DNA from: Fidelibacterota bacterium | Lineage (GTDB): Bacteria > Fidelibacterota > UBA2242 > JAFGTP01 | DNA length: 8,458 nucleotides | Reading direction: 5' to 3' | Assembly (NCBI GenBank): GCA_029939785.1 | Contig: JAOZSG010000144.1 | Span: 1 to 8,458 of the forward strand | In this document: piece after piece, positions 6,668 through 8,458 of the stretch | Layout of the letters: every line of letters starts with the position of its first letter | Numbering within the stretch: the stretch's first letter is position 1 | Program-made: the position numbers and the translations under genes | Notes under the pieces: generated by a model | Seen by the model: the letters and a program-made list of their open reading frames with translations, nothing else | What the model was told of the DNA's origin: nothing | Database searches by the model: none

Positions 6668-6669
6668 TT

Positions 6670-8458
6670 ATGATGAAAAAAATATTGTTTTTAATAATCA
6701 TTATCATTAGTAGTAATTTTGGGCAAAATAGTTTTGCTACAATAACTGAAAAAAACGGAACAGTCTCTATACGTCCTTCCGGAGACAATAGTTTTTCTCA
6801 AACCGCAAATATGAATTCTGAAATATATGCCGGAGATGCCATTTCTACAAATGATAATGCATATGCAGAAGTTGTATTTAATGACGACCAGAGTGCTGTT
6901 CAAATTTATGAAAACAGTTTGGTTGAATTGGATGAACAGTATTCAATCAGAACAATCAATGTTTCACATGGACAAGTAAGATATGATATTAATAAAAATA
7001 TGTACAAAAATTATAGTTTGGAAACTCCAAATTCCGTGGTATCTGTAGAAAACGCAGAATTGATAGTCGAAGTAAATGAAGAAGATTGTTTTACCGGGAT
7101 AAGTGGGACAGTAGATATCACAAATTTAATTACCGGAAAAGATGCAACATTATCAAAAGGTAATACTATTGTTTCTTCAAGTGATGGTAATATTCAAAAT
7201 TTACAAACAGATACAGAACCTGAAATAGCCTATGCTCAAACAAATTCGGATGAAAGTACGGAAGATAGTCCACAAGACGAAAACAAAAAAGATGATGATA
7301 AATCTCAGGATTCCAAAAATTGGAATATGGGATTGGGTATTGGTTCTGTAACTATCGATGGTCAAATTTACAATCAAATTTCATTACGTCCTGAAATTAA
7401 ATTTGGGAAATTAGGTATTGGTCTGGATGTTTATTTTTATTTTGATGAAGAAGGAAAAATCCGAAAAGATGAATGGGATGAACCTTCCGATTATTTGGAA
7501 AAAATATTTTATCTGAGATGGGGAAAACAGGGAGATCCATTTTTTGCAAGAGCAGGAGCACTCCAAAATATTACATTAGGATATGGGATTTTGATGCAAG
7601 GTTATTCCAATGCTGTACAATACCCACAAGTGAGAAATCTTGGTGGACATCTTGGAATGAAAATTGGAAAATTTGGTTGGGAAGTCATGGTTGCAGATGT
7701 AAAAGAATTATCGGGTCCCGGACTGGTTGCAGGTCGTATGACTTACGATTTTTTAGGAAAACTCAATCTTGGCGGAACATTTGTCGCCGATTTTAACCAG
7801 TATAAAGGTTTGAATGATGCTGATGAAGATAATATTCCGGATGTTTTTGATGCTTTCCCAAAGAAAAATTTTACACTTCCTGATTACTATCCCGTTAATG
7901 CATTTGATTGGAATCCAGGTGATCGTTTAAAAGGTAAAAATTATTCAAAAGATAGTGACAGAGATGGAATTCCGGATGGAATTGACTATGATATTGATGG
8001 TGACGGTTTAACAGATAATTATCCTGATACTTTATGGACACAGGAAATCAGTGATAGTATTATGTATGGTTTAGACCCTTTCAACATAAACAACCAGGCA
8101 AAAACTCTAGCTGCTGTGTCTTTTGATGTTGGTTATCCTTTGGTTAATAGTGCCGGATTTAAATTGAATATTTATGGACAGTCCGCTGTTTTTATATCAG
8201 AAAAAATTACTGATTATAAATCCGGTGAAAAATTTAGTCCCGGCTGGGGAGCTGCAGTTCCAGGATTTTATGCACAATTTCTCGGAATAATCAACTGCAA
8301 TCTTGAATATAGATTTTCCGGTGAAAACTTTCTATATAACTTTTGGGATAGAGTATATGACGTAGAACGTGTCACAATTCGTACAAAGTCAAATAGTCAA
8401 AATGAATTGTGGGCTTATACAAAAGATGAAGTCAGATTAAAAAATAATCCAATGAAAG
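6670..8458 (+). CDS. Secreted FecR-domain protein with calcium-type repeats and probable outer-membrane barrel (3' partial)
   Basis: Open to the window edge: 596 codons, C terminus missing. Residues 1-23 form a signal peptide (MMKK, then a run of L and I, ending NSFA). A FecR domain spans about 24-177: the GTVSIRPSG strand, AGDAISTNDNAYAEVVF (54-70), a VELD strand, VSHGQVRYDI, then SVEN...ISGTVDI. A charged linker of D, E, K, S and Q (about 194-217) follows. From W218 the protein shows alternating hydrophobic/aromatic short strands (GLGIGS, GKLGIGLDVYFYF, LNLGGTFVADF) typical of an outer-membrane beta-barrel. This is interrupted at 381-477 by three thrombospondin-3/EF-loop-like motifs (D383-D391, D428-D436, D441-D449), after which strands resume (AAVSFDVGYPLVN, FKLNIYGQSAVFI). 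FecR domains classically regulate FecI sigma factors or bind peptidoglycan-like ligands; none of these partners is visible here. It lies 44 bases after the PhnD-PAS gene. Existence is certain; barrel and role are inferred. Confidence 0.88.
   Translation, partial: MMKKILFLIIIIISSNFGQNSFATITEKNGTVSIRPSGDNSFSQTANMNSEIYAGDAISTNDNAYAEVVFNDDQSAVQIYENSLVELDEQYSIRTINVSHGQVRYDINKNMYKNYSLETPNSVVSVENAELIVEVNEEDCFTGISGTVDITNLITGKDATLSKGNTIVSSSDGNIQNLQTDTEPEIAYAQTNSDESTEDSPQDENKKDDDKSQDSKNWNMGLGIGSVTIDGQIYNQISLRPEIKFGKLGIGLDVYFYFDEEGKIRKDEWDEPSDYLEKIFYLRWGKQGDPFFARAGALQNITLGYGILMQGYSNAVQYPQVRNLGGHLGMKIGKFGWEVMVADVKELSGPGLVAGRMTYDFLGKLNLGGTFVADFNQYKGLNDADEDNIPDVFDAFPKKNFTLPDYYPVNAFDWNPGDRLKGKNYSKDSDRDGIPDGIDYDIDGDGLTDNYPDTLWTQEISDSIMYGLDPFNINNQAKTLAAVSFDVGYPLVNSAGFKLNIYGQSAVFISEKITDYKSGEKFSPGWGAAVPGFYAQFLGIINCNLEYRFSGENFLYNFWDRVYDVERVTIRTKSNSQNELWAYTKDEVRLKNNPMK

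Noticed and set aside
6655..6669. Earlier in-frame ATG for the FecR-barrel gene
   Set aside because: Using it would bury the probable ribosome site GGAATAG in the coding sequence and add an atypical acidic residue before the signal peptide. It remains possible but is less likely.
7518..7796. 92-codon + strand frame inside the FecR-barrel gene
   Set aside because: It is an alternate frame of a continuous 596-codon gene with signal peptide and domains; its product is rich in R, S, W and C and has no recognisable pattern.

Overview
The window is AT-rich DNA from a Gram-negative bacterium. The last gene encodes a secreted outer-membrane-type protein, and the first encodes a flavodoxin/ferredoxin fusion typical of anaerobes. 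A GlnRS of the eukaryote-derived type, a discrete GluRS, a FecR-barrel protein and low GC together suggest an anaerobic member of the FCB-like lineages (Cloacimonadota/Delongbacteria kind). That placement is an inference; no rRNA or species-diagnostic gene is present.

Layout. Positions 1-168 hold three copies of a short palindromic repeat, then a + strand gene for an EFR1-type flavodoxin-ferredoxin (190-981). A convergent gap (982-1108) carries a degenerate CACGAATTA tandem repeat and a hairpin. glnS (glutaminyl-tRNA synthetase) lies on the - strand at 1109-2851. A 344-base AT-rich divergent intergenic region separates it from a tightly packed + strand cluster: a two-pass membrane protein resembling DUF3566 (3196-3576), gltX (3557-5011, overlapping the previous gene by 20 bases), a stand-alone receiver-domain response regulator (5018-5380), a cytoplasmic PhnD-like + PAS protein with no kinase (5402-6625), and a secreted FecR-domain/beta-barrel protein with calcium-type repeats that runs off the right edge (6670-8458).

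How the genes work together. glnS and gltX supply Gln-tRNA(Gln) and Glu-tRNA(Glu) directly, so the indirect amidation route should not be needed for glutamine. The last three genes look like signalling and envelope functions: a phosphorylatable receiver, an apparently soluble ligand-sensing protein and a FecR-barrel at the cell surface. Spacings of 6, 21 and 44 bases suggest co-transcription with gltX, but a shared pathway is a hypothesis. The receiver has no kinase in the window, and the PAS protein stops where a kinase would normally begin.

Most unusual points: hairpin repeats whose arms differ by three fully compensated base pairs; the kinase-less PhnD-PAS protein beside an orphan receiver; and a FecR domain joined in one polypeptide to a probable outer-membrane barrel interrupted by three DxDxDGxxD-type motifs. 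I saw no CRISPR array, tRNA, rRNA, insertion sequence or T-box.
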